Below are positions 52,577 to 60,384 of a DNA stretch of 64,000 nt, piece after piece. The stretch spans positions 1,736,001 through 1,800,000 of the forward strand of contig NZ_CP043450.1 in assembly GCF_003286415.2 (NCBI RefSeq). The letters run 5' to 3'. Positions within the stretch are counted from its first letter, which is position 1, and each line of letters opens with the position of its first letter. The stretch is from Mucilaginibacter rubeus. Its GTDB lineage: Bacteria > Bacteroidota > Bacteroidia > Sphingobacteriales > Sphingobacteriaceae. A program made the translations under genes and the position numbers. Under the pieces are notes generated by a model. The model searched no databases, was not told the DNA's origin, and worked only from the letters and a program-made list of their open reading frames with translations.

Positions 52577-52608
52577 AAACAGTCGGTACATCTCTGTAGC
52601 GACTGTTT
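52577..52608. terminator. Hairpin downstream of the small membrane protein gene
   Basis: AAACAGTCG / CGACTGTTT, nine pairs with a 14-base loop, starting 8 bases past the stop. Confidence 0.55.
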
Positions 52609-52671
52609 ACAACTGTTCCTAACTAATTAACTAACTATTAAACTAAATTATCTTTGAATTGGGCTTAGGTT

Positions 52672-52956
52672 CTAATAATTTGCTGCTGCAAACAAATTGT
52701 TTACCGGTCGCATTTTATAACCGGCCTCATTGCTGCCATCAGCATACTTGCTTAAAATATTGTAATAATGAAAATCGGGAAATGCCGCCCTGGTATTTGT
52801 TCCCGAATTAAATAACGAATCCTTATCTAAATTGATCCCGCTGCGTTCTGCAGGTCTGTTAACTCTTTTTTCGGGAGTTGAGGCAAACATATTGGCACAT
52901 GCTATTAAAATGAGTGATGCCGCAACCAAAACAAGAAAATGGTAAAATAATTTCAT
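52672..52956 (-). CDS. Small lipoprotein of unknown function
   Basis: A 94-residue protein with a signal peptide and a lipobox ending LILIAC, so likely anchored to a membrane. The mature part is polar, with 'INLDKDSLFNSGTNTRAAFPDF' type composition and no domain I recognise. I use the ATG; two codons upstream is a TTG. Convergent to the small membrane protein gene. Confidence 0.6.
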   Translation of the reverse strand: MKLFYHFLVLVAASLILIACANMFASTPEKRVNRPAERSGINLDKDSLFNSGTNTRAAFPDFHYYNILSKYADGSNEAGYKMRPVNNLFAAANY

Positions 52957-53350
52957 AAGCAAGGTATAAGTTTAAAAAGTGCATCTGAGTGGTCAGATAC
53001 AAATTATACTCCAAAAATAGCCAACGCTGTATAAAAAGTAATCAGGGATTTCACCGTTTTGCGTACGTAGTTTTACGCAATTTTTAATAGATATGGGTGA
53101 ATAATTAAATGTAGAAATAAAATTTGATAAAACGTTATAAGATCAGTAAAAAAATAAAACTTTTTTAAGCTGTTACAAACGGTCATTTAGCATCGTAATC
53201 ATCTTTAAAAGGTAGTATTGAATGAATTGGGAAACTTTCTTTCAAACTATCCGCATTTAATTAAGTTGGCTTTTCTCAATTTTAATTAAATTAGGCCACC
53301 TGCACACATCTATAAAACCAATTAAAAGATCCTCGATCTGAAATTATATT
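52957..53350. other. A/T-rich intergenic stretch, no gene seen
   Basis: A gap of 394 bases between divergent genes. It is strongly A/T rich, as promoter regions in this genome tend to be. I found no convincing TAnnTTTG element, repeat or small gene. Confidence 0.5.
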
Positions 53351-54424
53351 ATGAAACAAAAAAGAATATCTGTTTTTAAGGCTGTTGTGCCGTGCGTTTT
53401 AATATTGCTTGTTGCAGGTTCATGTTCAAAAAAGAACACTAATGATGTTTCTCAACCGTTGAGTGTTATTGTAACTACATTGGCCGGTGATATAAATCCG
53501 GGCAATGCTGATGGTACCGGTACCGCTGCTTCCTTTAACCGGCCAAGTGGCATGATCAATGATGCTGCGGGTAATATTTATTTAGCCGATGCCGGCAATA
53601 ACCTGATCCGTAAAGTAACCTCAGATGGTAAAGTAACCACCTTCGCCGGCAGCGGTGAAAAAGGGGATGCCGATGGGATTGGCACCGCAGCTACTTTTAA
53701 TAATCCAGTGAGTATAACGCTTGACGGAAGCGGTAATTTATATGTTGCCGAAAGCACAGGAAAAGTGATCAGGAAGATAACTTCTGCAGGCGCGGTTACA
53801 ACTTTGGCAGGAGGGGGCGCAAACGGGGCCGACGGTACAGGTACTGCTGCCGGTTTTACTTCTCCAACCGGAATAGCAGTAGATGCCAACGGAATTTTAT
53901 ATGTAGCCGATGTTTATAAGATTCGGAAAGTAACCTCAGCAGGCGTGGTAACTACTTTTGCAGGCTCGGGTGTAAGCGGCTCTGCAAACGGAACAGGAAC
54001 CGCGGCAAGTTTTTCACAGCTTACCAGCATAATAGTTGGCTATTCAGGTAATTTGTATGTAACGGATTCGGGCAATAACATGATCAGAAAGATTACCTCT
54101 GATGGAGTTGTTTCTACATTGGCTGGTAATGGAACGTCAGGGTCGACCGATGGAACTGGTAATACGGCCACTTTTACGACGCCGATAAGCTTAACTGCCG
54201 ATAACCAGGGTAATATTTATGTCAGCGATTCTGCCCACCTTATCAGGGCTGTTGACGTTTTTGGAAAGGTTACCACAGTTGCAGGTACCGGTTTTTCGGG
54301 ATTGGCAAATGGTGAAGGTTCAAAGGCAAGTTTCTCAACTCCTTATGGCATGTCTGTAGGTGTTGGGAAAGTTTATGTTGCAGATACATTCAATAACATG
54401 ATAAGGGTGATTACCGCTCAGTAA
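53351..54424 (+). CDS. NHL-repeat beta-propeller lipoprotein
   Basis: A 357-residue protein. The signal ends in a lipobox (VAGSC), so it is probably an outer-membrane lipoprotein. The rest is six NHL repeats forming a six-bladed propeller; each has a 'TLAG or TFAGxG...DGxGTAAxF..P.GI' loop followed by 'GNIYLADAGNNLIRKVT' or a close variant. Such propellers bind proteins or sugars or act as enzymes; none can be assigned. It stands alone, with long gaps on either side. Confidence 0.9.
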   Translation: MKQKRISVFKAVVPCVLILLVAGSCSKKNTNDVSQPLSVIVTTLAGDINPGNADGTGTAASFNRPSGMINDAAGNIYLADAGNNLIRKVTSDGKVTTFAGSGEKGDADGIGTAATFNNPVSITLDGSGNLYVAESTGKVIRKITSAGAVTTLAGGGANGADGTGTAAGFTSPTGIAVDANGILYVADVYKIRKVTSAGVVTTFAGSGVSGSANGTGTAASFSQLTSIIVGYSGNLYVTDSGNNMIRKITSDGVVSTLAGNGTSGSTDGTGNTATFTTPISLTADNQGNIYVSDSAHLIRAVDVFGKVTTVAGTGFSGLANGEGSKASFSTPYGMSVGVGKVYVADTFNNMIRVITAQ

Positions 54425-54490
54425 GTATTATCAGTTCTGATTCTTTCAGAAATTAACATTGATCTAATCGTCGGCAGGAGTAAAAAATCT

Positions 54491-54498
54491 TACTTTTG
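54491..54498 (+). promoter_or_regulatory. -7 promoter element of the HAD phosphatase gene
   Basis: TACTTTTG matches TAnnTTTG and ends 8 bases before the start codon, giving a very short leader. Confidence 0.4.
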
Positions 54499-54506
54499 CC
54501 GGCGAT

Positions 54507-55151
54507 ATGAATGACTCGCTCAAAAACACATACGACAGCATAATTTTTGACCTTGACGGTACACTTTGGGATAGCACTGCTAACGTAGCCCTTGCATGGC
54601 AGGCAGCTATAAGCAAAGTTGATTATATTAAAGAGGAAATGACGCAGGAACGTGTACGTTCTATCACCGGCATGACCTATGACGCCATTTTTGATAAGCT
54701 ATTCCCTGAGCTTAACGGTGAACAACGTAAGGAAGTTCAAGCCCTTTGCGGCATCAGCGAACTGGAAATATTACACACCAAAGGAGGGGAGCTTTATCCT
54801 CAACTGGAAGAAACACTTAAATACCTTGCTGCAAATTACAAGCTTTACATTGTAAGCAACTGCCAGAATGGATATATTGAACTGTTTTTGGATCTGAACC
54901 AATTACACGCGCATTTCCTGGGCCACCAGTGTTTTGGTACAAAAGGAAACCCTAAGGCCGATAATATTAAAGATGTAGTTAATGATCATCAGTTAAAAGC
55001 CCCTGTTTATGTTGGTGATACCATGGGCGATTATAACGCTGCTAAACAAGCCGGGGTACCTTTCATATTTGCCAATTACGGTTTTGGCGTTGTGCCCGAT
55101 GGCATGGTAGCTACCATCAGTAATTTCGCAGAGCTTAAAGAGCTGTTATAA
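54507..55151 (+). CDS. HAD-superfamily phosphatase, phosphoglycolate phosphatase-like
   Basis: A 214-residue HAD hydrolase. Motif I is 'IIFDLDGTLWDS' with the nucleophile Asp, motif II is the Ser in 'LYIVSNCQNGY', and motifs III/IV are the Lys in 'GTKGNPKADNI' and the acidic pair in 'APVYVGDTMGDYNAAKQAG'. The helical cap between motifs I and II is of type C1. It should remove phosphate from a small metabolite; phosphoglycolate is a guess based on the family. Single gene. Confidence 0.9.
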   Translation: MNDSLKNTYDSIIFDLDGTLWDSTANVALAWQAAISKVDYIKEEMTQERVRSITGMTYDAIFDKLFPELNGEQRKEVQALCGISELEILHTKGGELYPQLEETLKYLAANYKLYIVSNCQNGYIELFLDLNQLHAHFLGHQCFGTKGNPKADNIKDVVNDHQLKAPVYVGDTMGDYNAAKQAGVPFIFANYGFGVVPDGMVATISNFAELKELL

Positions 55152-55305
55152 GCTTATATTTTTTTGAGTTTGCTCAGGATAGCAGATAAGTTTGCTGTGG
55201 GGAATACGGCGCGGCTTGCTGTATAGTTATAATTGTATTGTAAAACAATTTGTAGCTTTTGCTATTGTACTTTCAGCTTTACAGCTAAAAATTTAATTTA
55301 GTAAC

Positions 55306-56280
55306 ATGAAGTTCATCAAATATCTGCCCATAGCCTTAGTTTTTATTTCGCTGGTATCATGTAAGCCTAAAACCAAATCAATGCAGGTGCCTGTAGTTGG
55401 TTTTGTTGATGCTTTTGAAGATGCCACTATCTCTCAAGCCCGTAAAGGTTTTACCGACGCGCTGGCTAAGAATGGTTTCAGTGAAGAAAAAAAGACCGTG
55501 CAGATTGAATACAGCAATGCCCAGGGCGATATCCCAACGCTTACTCAAATTGTTAATCACTTTGTTACCGATAGCGTTAACCTATTGGCTACTTGTACAA
55601 CACTATCAACCGTAACGGCGCTCCAAAAAACTAAAAACATTCCCGTTTTTGCCATGGTATCTCCAACGGCCGAACGTATGAAGGTAGTTGACGCAAACGG
55701 TAAAGCTCCGCAGAACCTTTTTGGCACAGTTGAAGATCTTAATTATATCGACACTTCCTTCAGCATTATTCCTAAACTGCTTAAACCTAAAGGTTCAAAG
55801 CTTGTTATTGGGATGATCTATAACCAATCGGAGCCGCAATCGGCTGATGCTTTAAGCCGTATCAAAACATTAGCAGCAGGTTTAAATGTTGATATTGTTG
55901 CGCTTCCGTTAAACACCTCCGCGGATGCGCAGCTGGTAACACAATCGCTGTTAAGCAAAAACATTGATGCCTTTTTCGCTAATCCGGATAATACTGTTTT
56001 CGCGTCTTTTGAAACTATCCTGAAAAATTGCAATCAAAAAAACATCCCCATTTTTACCAGCGAAGCTGGTTTGGTACAACGTGGCGCTGTAGCTGCATTT
56101 GGTGCTGATATTTATCAGTGGGGTTACCAGGCTGGTGAACAGGCTGCCCAATATCTTAAAACCCATAAAACTGAAGGCTTGCAGCCGGAAATGGTGAAGA
56201 TCAGGAAGAGGGTATATAACCCTGCGGCAGCAAAAAAATACAATATCACCATTCCGCCCAATTTTGAGCCAGTAAAATAA
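55306..56280 (+). CDS. ABC transporter substrate-binding lipoprotein (PF04392 type)
   Basis: A 324-residue solute-binding protein. The signal ends in a lipobox (ISLVSC), so it is tethered outside the inner membrane. The two-lobed fold shows 'VPVVGFVDAFEDATISQARKGF', 'LLATCTTLSTVTALQKTKNIPVFAMVSPT' and 'FANPDNTVFASFETILKNC', typical of the ABC substrate-binding family PF04392, members of which bind amino acids such as tryptophan or related compounds. The permease starts at the next base after its stop, so the three transporter genes form one operon. The ligand is not known. Confidence 0.9.
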   Translation: MKFIKYLPIALVFISLVSCKPKTKSMQVPVVGFVDAFEDATISQARKGFTDALAKNGFSEEKKTVQIEYSNAQGDIPTLTQIVNHFVTDSVNLLATCTTLSTVTALQKTKNIPVFAMVSPTAERMKVVDANGKAPQNLFGTVEDLNYIDTSFSIIPKLLKPKGSKLVIGMIYNQSEPQSADALSRIKTLAAGLNVDIVALPLNTSADAQLVTQSLLSKNIDAFFANPDNTVFASFETILKNCNQKNIPIFTSEAGLVQRGAVAAFGADIYQWGYQAGEQAAQYLKTHKTEGLQPEMVKIRKRVYNPAAAKKYNITIPPNFEPVK

Positions 56281-57150
56281 ATGGATTTTTACCTTACCGC
56301 TTTACTACAGGGCCTGTGCTTTTCGGCCATAGCGCTGGGGATTTATATATCCATGAAGATCTTTAATATTCCTGATATCACCACCGATGGCAGTTATACA
56401 CTGGGTGGGGTAGTTACGGCGGTATTATTAACCAATCATCAGCCAACATATATTATTTTGCCGGCTGTGATTTTGGCCGGGGCTACGGCTGGGGCGCTTA
56501 CAGGTATTATCCATACTAAATTAAAGATCAACGCGCTGCTGGCCGGGATCCTGGTCATGACGGCATTGTATTCGGTTAATCTGACTATTTTGGGCCGCTC
56601 GAATTTGCCGCTCATCAATTTGCCATCGTTGTTCACGATAGTCAATGTGGTAAGTGATCCTAATCAAAATACATTTTTAATCCTGGCTATTTTTGTGGTA
56701 TTAATCACGTTCCTGATAGGGTACCTGCTTAAAACCGATTTTGGTATTGCTATGCGTGCCACAGGCAATAGCGAATCTATGATTCGCTCGTTAGGGGTAA
56801 ATACCGACAGGATGAAGATCACGGGCCTGGCTTTGGCTAACGCGCTTACCGCTTTGAGCGGTTACCTGGTGGCCCAGTTTCAAGGCTTCGCAGATATCAG
56901 CATGGGGATAGGTATTGTGATAGTTGGCCTGGGTTCGGTAATCATTGCCGAAACATTGATCAACTGGTTTAAACTCACCTCGGTATGGTTAAGCCTCATA
57001 TTGGTGTTGGCAGGCGCTGTGATATTTCAGCTGGTACTGGCGTTTACGCTATCGGTAGGTGTAGATCCTAAATTGCTTAAAATAATTACTGCCGGTTTTG
57101 TGCTGGTTATTGTAAGTCTGCCACGTTTATCCTTATTAAAATCATCATGA
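56281..57150 (+). CDS. ABC transporter permease, LivH-like
   Basis: A 289-residue inner-membrane permease with about eight to nine spans of the branched-chain amino-acid permease type. The early 'FNIPDITTDGSYTLGGVVTAVLL' and the loop 'MRATGNSESMIRSLGVNTDRMKITGLALANALTALSGYLVAQF' are the segments typical of this group; the second contacts the ATPase. It starts right after the binding-protein stop and overlaps the ATPase gene by 4 bases. It should import the ligand captured by the lipoprotein. Confidence 0.93.
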   Translation: MDFYLTALLQGLCFSAIALGIYISMKIFNIPDITTDGSYTLGGVVTAVLLTNHQPTYIILPAVILAGATAGALTGIIHTKLKINALLAGILVMTALYSVNLTILGRSNLPLINLPSLFTIVNVVSDPNQNTFLILAIFVVLITFLIGYLLKTDFGIAMRATGNSESMIRSLGVNTDRMKITGLALANALTALSGYLVAQFQGFADISMGIGIVIVGLGSVIIAETLINWFKLTSVWLSLILVLAGAVIFQLVLAFTLSVGVDPKLLKIITAGFVLVIVSLPRLSLLKSS

Positions 57151-57896
57151 TAACGATAGCCGACGTACATAAAATATTCAACAAGGGTAAAGCCAACCAG
57201 GTAATTGCGGTAAATGGCGTTACGCTGGAAATAAAAGATGGCGAGTTTTTGGTAGTCGTCGGCTCAAACGGCTCAGGTAAAACTACCATGCTTAACCTAA
57301 TTGCAGGTAGCATACTACCTGATAAAGGGGCTATAAGTATTGATGGTACCGATGTAACCAAACTGCCCGATTATAAACGCAGCCAGTGGATTGCAAGGGT
57401 ATTCCAAAACCCCTTAAGTGGTACCGCGCCCGATCTTAGTATATTAGATAATTTCCGCCTTGCATCACTCCGTACAAAAACAAAAGGTTTGTCTGTTGGG
57501 GTAAATGATGCCTTTAAAAAACAGGTTCAGGAAAAGGTAGCCAGCCTTGGCATGGGTCTTCAGGATAAAATAGAGCAGCCTATGGGCACACTGTCAGGTG
57601 GGCAGCGTCAAGCGCTTACCTTGCTGATGAGCGTTATGGATAGTTGTAAAGTTTTATTGCTCGACGAACCTACCGCGGCACTCGATCCCCGTTCGGCCGA
57701 CGTGGTGATGCGGACAGCTGATACACTGATTAAGGAATTTAAGTTGACTGCTGTATTCATTACGCACAATTTAAAGGACGCTTTCAATTACGGTACACGA
57801 ATAATACAAATGGGTGAGGGGGTGATTATTAATGATTTATCCGGAAATGATAAAGCATCTTTAAAGCAAAACGACTTGTTTGACTGGTTTGCTTAA
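57147..57896 (+). CDS. ABC transporter ATP-binding protein
   Basis: A 249-residue ATPase that powers the importer. Walker A is 'VVGSNGSGKTTMLNL', the signature is 'MGTLSGGQRQALTLLMSVM', Walker B is 'CKVLLLDEPTAALDPRSA', and the switch His is in 'VFITHNLKDAF'. The start overlaps the permease stop (ATGA), so translation is coupled. A small gene follows 34 bases on. Confidence 0.95.
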   Translation: MITIADVHKIFNKGKANQVIAVNGVTLEIKDGEFLVVVGSNGSGKTTMLNLIAGSILPDKGAISIDGTDVTKLPDYKRSQWIARVFQNPLSGTAPDLSILDNFRLASLRTKTKGLSVGVNDAFKKQVQEKVASLGMGLQDKIEQPMGTLSGGQRQALTLLMSVMDSCKVLLLDEPTAALDPRSADVVMRTADTLIKEFKLTAVFITHNLKDAFNYGTRIIQMGEGVIINDLSGNDKASLKQNDLFDWFA

Positions 57897-57930
57897 AAAT
57901 TGGCAGAGTAATTGCATAGGCATCTATACC

Positions 57931-58176
57931 ATGAAAAACAATAATTTTGAAACCATATTCGACGCTTACCAGTTAGTGAGCGGCGCGAAAATAAAAGGAA
58001 AAAAACACGACGAAGTATTTGAACTTGGTACCTATGATGCCCTGAAACGCGGCTATGTACTTTATCCGCTTGAACACGGTGTTAAGTTTGATGATTTCAG
58101 TGTAATGATATCTGAAAAAGAGTTAAAAAATAACTTCCTGATTGAGGCCGTTAAACAAAATTCAATAGCAGCTTAA
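57931..58176 (+). CDS. Small protein of unknown function downstream of the ABC operon
   Basis: An 81-residue protein with 'FETIFDAYQLVSGAKIKGKKH', 'VFELGTYDALKRGYVLYPLEHG' and a Lys/Asn-rich C-terminal helix. It has no signal or membrane span. I recognise no family. I start it at the ATG of MKNNNFETIF, 34 bases after the ATPase stop; an in-frame start further up overlaps that gene and gives an unlikely N-terminus. Its stop lies in the first arm of a terminator hairpin. Confidence 0.7.
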   Translation: MKNNNFETIFDAYQLVSGAKIKGKKHDEVFELGTYDALKRGYVLYPLEHGVKFDDFSVMISEKELKNNFLIEAVKQNSIAA

Positions 58177-58198
58177 TAACAAGCTGCTATTTTTTTGC
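58164..58198 (+). terminator. Terminator of the ABC operon, overlapping a stop codon
   Basis: AATAGCAGCTT / AAGCTGCTATT, 11 pairs with a six-base loop, then a T-run. The left arm contains the last codons and the first base of the stop codon of the preceding gene. Confidence 0.8.
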
Positions 58199-58524
58199 CC
58201 GTACTTTTCCTGGTCATGAAAAGGCCATAAACCTCATGCACAGTGCAATTGGCTTTGTGCATGAGCCTCATTTCTTGCTTTTCTCATTCAATAATTGTAG
58301 GTTTGCACATATAAAGTACAAACCGATGTTATATAATAAATCATTCTGCTCAATTGTAATGTGGCCCTTGGTGCCGCGGCAGAAGGGTTTTGCATCGATA
58401 ATTCTCTTCTCAACTCCGGTATAGCGGTTTCGAAGTACCCAAACCGATCCTACATTTACCACTATTAGTTAGTATAACATTAAGCATTACTTAATTGTAA
58501 GCTTAACTGAATTTGAAATTTTAT
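58199..58524. other. Intergenic stretch with a small dyad
   Basis: A gap of about 330 bases. CATGCACA at 58237 and TGTGCATG a dozen bases later form a small dyad. Two overlapping open frames of 62 and 64 codons on opposite strands cover it; neither shows a recognisable feature, so I list no gene. Confidence 0.4.
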
Positions 58525-59046
58525 ATGGACAATTATTATTCAATTGAAGAAAAGTACCTGCAGGCTGTCGACGAACTTTCGTTCGGCGAAACGCCAAAGG
58601 GCCTTAATATATTAAACCAGATTATTGCCGATGAGCCATTTTTTGCAAGGGCGCATTACCAGTTAGGCATGATCCATTATTACAAGATCCAGGATTACCA
58701 AACCGCAGGTTATCATTTTAAAACCTGTATGGAGCTGGAGCCATCGTTCCCGGATAATTACACGCATTATCTTGATCTGGTGGTGTTTCTGGGTATGGAA
58801 AAATCGGTTTCAACTATTTCGACCCAGGCGCTAACCACGCCAGGCGTAAATAAAGCCCGCATTTTTGATTTGCTTGGTTTGTTTTACGAAAAGCAAAAAG
58901 ACTGGAATAAAGCCTTAGGTTATTATCAGGAAGCTTTTATGGAAGTGACTGAAAAAGATGAGCGTAAAGATATTGAGGATAGCTTTAAAAGGGTACGCTC
59001 AAAAATGAAACAGAAACAGGCTTATACCTATTTCATCACCGAGTAA
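58525..59046 (+). CDS. Tetratricopeptide-repeat protein
   Basis: A 173-residue cytosolic protein with about four TPR helix pairs: 'YYSIEEKYLQAVDELSFGETPKGLNILNQII', 'FARAHYQLGMIHYYKIQDYQTAGYHF', 'LEPSFPDNYTHYLDLVVFL' and 'ARIFDLLGLFYEKQKDWNKALGYYQEAF'. It has no signal peptide. I take the ATG of MDNYYSIEEK, four codons into a longer frame that opens with a TTG. Partner unknown. A terminator follows. Confidence 0.85.
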   Translation: MDNYYSIEEKYLQAVDELSFGETPKGLNILNQIIADEPFFARAHYQLGMIHYYKIQDYQTAGYHFKTCMELEPSFPDNYTHYLDLVVFLGMEKSVSTISTQALTTPGVNKARIFDLLGLFYEKQKDWNKALGYYQEAFMEVTEKDERKDIEDSFKRVRSKMKQKQAYTYFITE

Positions 59047-59072
59047 ACTGGTTAGTTGTTAACCGGATAATC

Positions 59073-59107
59073 AAAGAATAGGCCCCTGACGAAGGGGCTT
59101 ATTCTTT
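59073..59107 (+). terminator. Terminator downstream of the TPR gene
   Basis: AAAGAATAGGCCCCT / AGGGGCTTATTCTTT, 15 pairs including one G-U, with a six-base loop, followed by A/T-rich sequence. Confidence 0.8.
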
Positions 59108-59266
59108 AATAAAAAATCCTAATTAATAACGTATGATTAAAGATACGCTATTATCGTAAGTTGTTGTTATACAGTATCGATACAATTTTTGTGAAAAATG
59201 TGTAAGGACTGTAAATTGTATTTTAATAACTAAATTGTCGTCTTTGTATATTGATCATGATTAGCC

Positions 59267-59368
59267 ATGCCTAAATATTTAGTGAAACAATTGTTATTAC
59301 TTGTAATTATAGCTGTAATTGTTTTCCTCTTCAAGTATCTGATAGCGTTGTATGCTGTTAACAGATGA
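59267..59368 (+). CDS. Possible 33-residue membrane peptide
   Basis: A short frame MPKYLVKQLLLL followed by a hydrophobic run (VIIAVIVFLF) and a basic/aromatic end. The layout, with positive ends and one membrane span, is that of a small membrane peptide, but at this length chance is a serious alternative. It stops 2 bases before the end of the convergent CtlX-like gene. Confidence 0.3.
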   Translation: MPKYLVKQLLLLVIIAVIVFLFKYLIALYAVNR

Positions 59369-59370
59369 AT

Positions 59371-60288
59371 TTAAATACCGGGTAAATGCACTTCAGCCAT
59401 CATACAGCGTGCACTGCCACCTCCGTTAGTTTCTATGGTGTTAATATCCGCATAAACCAATTTGCCATATTGCTGTAAGGTCGAACGCTGAGTATCGTTT
59501 AATGCGTTATATGCATTTTGCGACATCACGATCAGCGTTTCGCCGGCTTTGTTTTGTACCTCAAGCATATTACCCGCAAATTGGTTCATTTGCTCAAAGC
59601 TGATTTCAATAATTTCTTTATGCGATGATCTTAATGATTCGGCAACCGTTATCCTTTCATGAGGGTTAGGGATACTGTTTAAGCAGATCACGGCAAATTG
59701 GCTACCAATGCACATCAGCACATTAGTGTGGTAGATAGCCTTGCCTTTTTCATCCACCGCTTCAAAGCTTACGGACTGATAACCGGACTGCTCACAAAAA
59801 TAGTTAAGCACTTCTTTATCCGTTCGGGGCGACAGGCAGGCGTAGGATATTTTATTATCTCTGTCAAGCACCATACTGCCGGTGCCTTCTAAAAAACGAT
59901 GTTCATGTTCAAAGCGGCTCAGATCAATTACATGAGCAACTTTAAACTTGTCTTCCAGATCGGTTATGATATCCTCCCTGCGTTCAAGCCTCCGGTTTTC
60001 GGCCTGCATAGGGTATAGGAAAATGCCACCATCACTATGAAAAGATACCCAGTTGTTCGGAAATATAGAGTCGGGCGTATAGGGTTGCGGCGTATCATCT
60101 ATTACGGTAACATCCACTCCGTTATGGCGCAAAATATTAACCATACCGTTAAATTCAGTCAATGCCTTTTCCTGTACCCCATTTTTTTCGGCATTAGGGT
60201 TCTGGAAAGCATTGCTTGCAGCGGTTTCTTCATTAAACCCGAAATTAACCGGGCGAATCATTAATATATGTGATGTTGATTGACTCAT
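59371..60288 (-). CDS. ctlX: Citrulline utilisation hydrolase CtlX-like (amidinotransferase fold)
   Basis: A 305-residue guanidino-group-modifying enzyme of the CtlX family. Family features are 'HILMIRPVNFGFNEETAASNAF', 'PYTPDSIFPNNWVSFHSDG' with catalytic acidic and His region, 'EGTGSMVLDRDNKISYACLSPRTD' and the nucleophile Cys295 in GGSARCMMAEVHLPG. Known members hydrolyse the ureido group of citrulline, giving ornithine; I assume that here. It is 96 bases after the arginine deiminase-like gene on the same strand, so arginine could be turned to citrulline and then to ornithine by the pair. Confidence 0.88.
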   Translation of the reverse strand: MSQSTSHILMIRPVNFGFNEETAASNAFQNPNAEKNGVQEKALTEFNGMVNILRHNGVDVTVIDDTPQPYTPDSIFPNNWVSFHSDGGIFLYPMQAENRRLERREDIITDLEDKFKVAHVIDLSRFEHEHRFLEGTGSMVLDRDNKISYACLSPRTDKEVLNYFCEQSGYQSVSFEAVDEKGKAIYHTNVLMCIGSQFAVICLNSIPNPHERITVAESLRSSHKEIIEISFEQMNQFAGNMLEVQNKAGETLIVMSQNAYNALNDTQRSTLQQYGKLVYADINTIETNGGGSARCMMAEVHLPGI

Positions 60289-60312
60289 TGTATTTTGTCA
60301 TTATTTCATTGT

Positions 60313-60380
60313 TCATTGAGTCATTTTTAATTACAATAAATCATGCTAAATGATGACTCAATGACCAAATGACTCAATGA
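60313..60380. promoter_or_regulatory. Inverted repeat between the arginine deiminase-like and ctlX genes
   Basis: TCATTGAGTCATTT at 60313-60326 pairs perfectly with AAATGACTCAATGA at 60367-60380; a further copy, GATGACTCAATGA, lies at 60352-60364. Three copies of the TGACTCAATGA word in 70 bases suggest either an operator or a processing hairpin between the two genes. Confidence 0.5.
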
Positions 60381-60384
60381 TATT

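Noticed and set aside
55152..55305. Possible riboswitch ahead of the ABC transporter operon
   Set aside because: The gap is short, A/T rich and without a stable nested fold that I can see, so there is no support for a known riboswitch class.
58236..58462. Two opposing open frames of 62 and 64 codons in the gap after the ABC operon
   Set aside because: They cover one another on opposite strands, show no domain or signal, and have no clear start context. One could be a remnant, but I cannot support it.
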